In this document: positions 12,068 to 12,620 of the stretch, one piece after another
How the letters are laid out: each line of letters starts with the position of its first letter
Position numbering within the stretch: position 1 is the first letter of the stretch
Source: Baffinella frigidus
Taxonomy: Eukaryota > Cryptophyceae > Cryptomonadales > Baffinellaceae
Direction of reading: 5' to 3'
NCBI GenBank assembly: GCA_026770585.1
Contig: MU646595.1
Location: 37,011-49,630, forward strand
Length of the DNA stretch: 12,620 bases
Notes under the pieces: generated by a model
The model's database searches: none
The model's input: only the letters and a program-made list of their open reading frames with translations
Told to the model about the DNA's origin: nothing
Program-made: the position numbers and the translations under genes

Positions 12068-12467
12068 GCATAGACCTACCGTTGGATCATATGAATGTGT
12101 GTTTTCTTAATCTCGAGCAACCCCATGTAGTGCGCCCGACTGGTTCCTGCAAAGACGTCAGTTTCGCATTGTGAGGACCCCTTCTATGAAGTGACGGAGA
12201 TGGCGTGGGGTGGCAGGGGGGGAGTGTCAACTGGGGGTGTGCGTGCCTGCGGATACCCACGCTTCTCTCTCCTGGCTGTAGCGCGGGGTGTGCTGTTCGA
12301 TCAATGCTTCTCTCACACACGGGAGGGCTGTCGGAGTCCATCGCACACGCATTCTCAGCTGGATCAGGGGTGCCGGAGGGGACCCACGCTTCCGCCACGT
12401 GGATTTAGCACGAACGATTCTCTCTCTCAGCAGCACGATGTCGAAGATTCAGTGGACGGCTACAGGG
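12068..12467. other. Right-hand stretch, no firm gene
   Basis: A plus-strand frame from about 12160 reads CEDPFYEVTEM and remains open with several Cys to the foldback element at 12468, so it may hold another exon, but boundaries are unclear. A small inverted repeat TTCATATG / CATATGAA spans 12053-12095 at its left edge. Confidence 0.3.
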
Positions 12468-12574
12468 GTACCTCGCTCATAAGAAACGCCCACCACCCTA
12501 GGACCACCATAGGGCCCTAGGCATATGCCTACTGTAGGGTCCTAGGAGGAAGCAGTTTTTTATGAGCGAGGTAC
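12468..12574. mobile_element. 107-bp foldback element
   Basis: Terminal inverted repeats GTACCTCGCTCATAA (12468-12482) and TTATGAGCGAGGTAC (12560-12574) are perfect. The arms continue to pair through CCTAGGACC and meet at the palindrome AGGCATATGCCT (12519-12530), so almost the whole element can fold into one hairpin. Noncoding. A target duplication is not clear. Confidence 0.8.
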
Positions 12575-12620
12575 ACAAGTATCGGAAAGTGCCGGGGGGA
12601 GATGCCAGATGTCAGGGGGT

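Noticed and set aside
12137-12149. 13-bp match CGACTGGTTCCTG to exon 12 as an echo
   Set aside because: A single 13-mer match is expected by chance in a window this size, and flanking bases do not align.

Overview
This is nuclear DNA of a GC-rich unicellular eukaryote, not a prokaryote. The evidence is coding sequence broken into 36-137 bp exons with GT-AG (one GC-AG) boundaries, introns of about 85 bp to 1 kb full of low-complexity repeats, small foldback elements, and interstitial CCCTAAA/TTTAGGG-type arrays. The telomere-like motif and protein style fit an alga or algal-related protist (chromerid, dinoflagellate, green or other microalga). I cannot name the organism.

Left part (1-2166). 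A minus-strand gene reads out of the window to the left. Its long exon (about 1888 to 469) encodes a type II membrane protein: signal-anchor helix, long low-complexity stem with an internal duplication, short coiled coil. Its next intron holds a 68-bp direct repeat. About 280 bp separate it from a divergent plus-strand gene.

Centre (2167-10457). By joining exons I can read one complete plus-strand gene of 13 exons and 400 codons in which all twelve junction phases agree (total coding length 1203 bp). The product has an N-terminal membrane anchor, an EGF-like module, Cys-containing linker exons, and a class I S-adenosylmethionine-dependent methyltransferase domain with recognisable motifs: VVEFGAGPWGQ, TVLEPGA, QFDT/VISVNVIEHV, KPGAIL, VFHER, HPVRLT, ELGHYVIARK. 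The motif spanning QFDT/VISVNVIEH is created exactly across an exon junction, which strongly supports the model.

The most unusual property of the window is that most methyltransferase-domain exons (6-11 and 13), and possibly exon 4, have partial or complete copies in the adjoining introns. Copies of exon heads with the 3' splice site lie upstream. Copies of exon tails with the 5' splice site lie downstream. Exon 7, which carries the SAM-binding loop, exists as two complete, open, 110-bp copies that could be mutually exclusive. An exon 9 copy has been split by a 141-bp foldback element with a GATC target duplication, and a second 141-bp member of the same family sits in intron 12 with an AATC duplication.

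Right part (10458-12620). After a telomere-like array come probable exons of a second, Cys-rich gene (11072-12067), whose first exon shows the same downstream tail copies, then microsatellites and another foldback element (12468-12574).
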